Assembly (NCBI RefSeq): GCF_035917575.1
Contig: NZ_CP109090.1
Location: 2,294,001-2,358,000, forward strand
Reading direction: 5' to 3'
DNA from: Streptomyces sp. NBC_01788
Lineage (GTDB): Bacteria > Actinomycetota > Actinomycetes > Streptomycetales > Streptomycetaceae
DNA: 64,000 bases
In this document: one piece after another, positions 63,963 to 64,000 of the stretch
Layout of the letters: every line of letters starts with the position of its first letter
Position numbering within the stretch: position 1 is the first letter of the stretch
Made by a program: the position numbers and the translations under genes
The notes under the pieces: generated by a model
Databases searched by the model: none
What the model was told of the DNA's origin: nothing
What the model saw: only the letters and a program-made list of their open reading frames with translations

Positions 63963-64000
63963 CTACATGATCGGGTCGGGCTCCCGGGCGAGGTCCGCCG
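63963..64000 (-). CDS. glkA: Glucokinase, last 12 codons (cut by window edge)
   Basis: The minus-strand frame entering from the window end reads ADLAREPDPIM and stops at TAG 63963-63965. This matches the C-terminus of Streptomyces ROK-family glucokinase GlkA as I remember it, and the position after the EEP-fold gene agrees with S. coelicolor gene order (SCO2126). The assignment rests on 11 residues and synteny. Confidence 0.7.
   Translation of the reverse strand, partial: ADLAREPDPIM

Overview
This is a high-GC (roughly 70 %) actinobacterial chromosome segment, almost certainly Streptomyces. The signs are frequent GTG and TTG starts, strong G/C bias at third codon positions, and a gene order that I recall closely matches the S. 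coelicolor SCO2071-SCO2126 region. No tRNA, rRNA, insertion sequence, prophage or CRISPR array was seen. The window opens inside an SDR oxidoreductase gene and closes inside the last codons of a glucokinase gene (glkA).

Positions 1-10,100. Minus-strand housekeeping genes come first: a Na+/H+ antiporter, a GNAT acetyltransferase, an RluD-type pseudouridine synthase, lspA, and a very long TraR/DksA zinc-finger protein with internal repeats. ileS follows on the plus strand behind a translational T-box riboswitch and ends at two hairpins.

Positions 10,078-28,365, minus strand. This is the division and cell-wall (dcw) cluster, transcribed rsmH-ftsL-ftsI-murE-murF-mraY-murD-ftsW-murG-ftsQ-ftsZ-ylmD-ylmE-sepF-sepG-divIVA. 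It makes peptidoglycan precursors (MurE, MurF, MurD, MraY, MurG), the septal synthase (FtsW/FtsI with FtsL/FtsQ) and the Z-ring with its partners (FtsZ, SepF, SepG), plus the polar organiser DivIVA. mraZ and murC are not present. The ftsL-ftsI junction is strikingly unusual: it appears triplicated and contains an extra short ORF with its own ribosome site.

Positions 28,366-41,200. Beta-carbonic anhydrase is followed by a tightly coupled moxR-DUF58-(31-codon ORF)-transglutaminase operon. Then come a DUF3040 membrane protein, a SAM methyltransferase, a HEPN-domain protein divergent from a TetR regulator, a DUF4126 membrane protein, an FAD oxidoreductase, and a membrane protein with a Tyr/Gln/Gly-rich tail.

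Positions 41,220-53,440. One-carbon and thiamine genes (metF, thiE, TPP riboswitch-thiO-thiS-thiG) sit with an Rv2175c-like DNA-binding protein, a PASTA Ser/Thr kinase, endonuclease IV, a sulfite-oxidase-like enzyme, the bfr/bfd iron-storage pair with an iron box, and class II DAHP synthase.

Positions 53,533-64,000. A secreted DUF1906 protein apparently starts at ATT. A Trp-codon leader and attenuator precede a fused anthranilate synthase (trpEG). Then come a phosphofructokinase, an acyltransferase-macS-macR operon, a carboxylesterase with a coupled membrane protein, a very long bidirectional terminator, an endonuclease/phosphatase-fold protein and glkA.

RNA-level control is concentrated here: a T-box (Ile), a TPP riboswitch and a trp attenuator each govern a metabolic operon.
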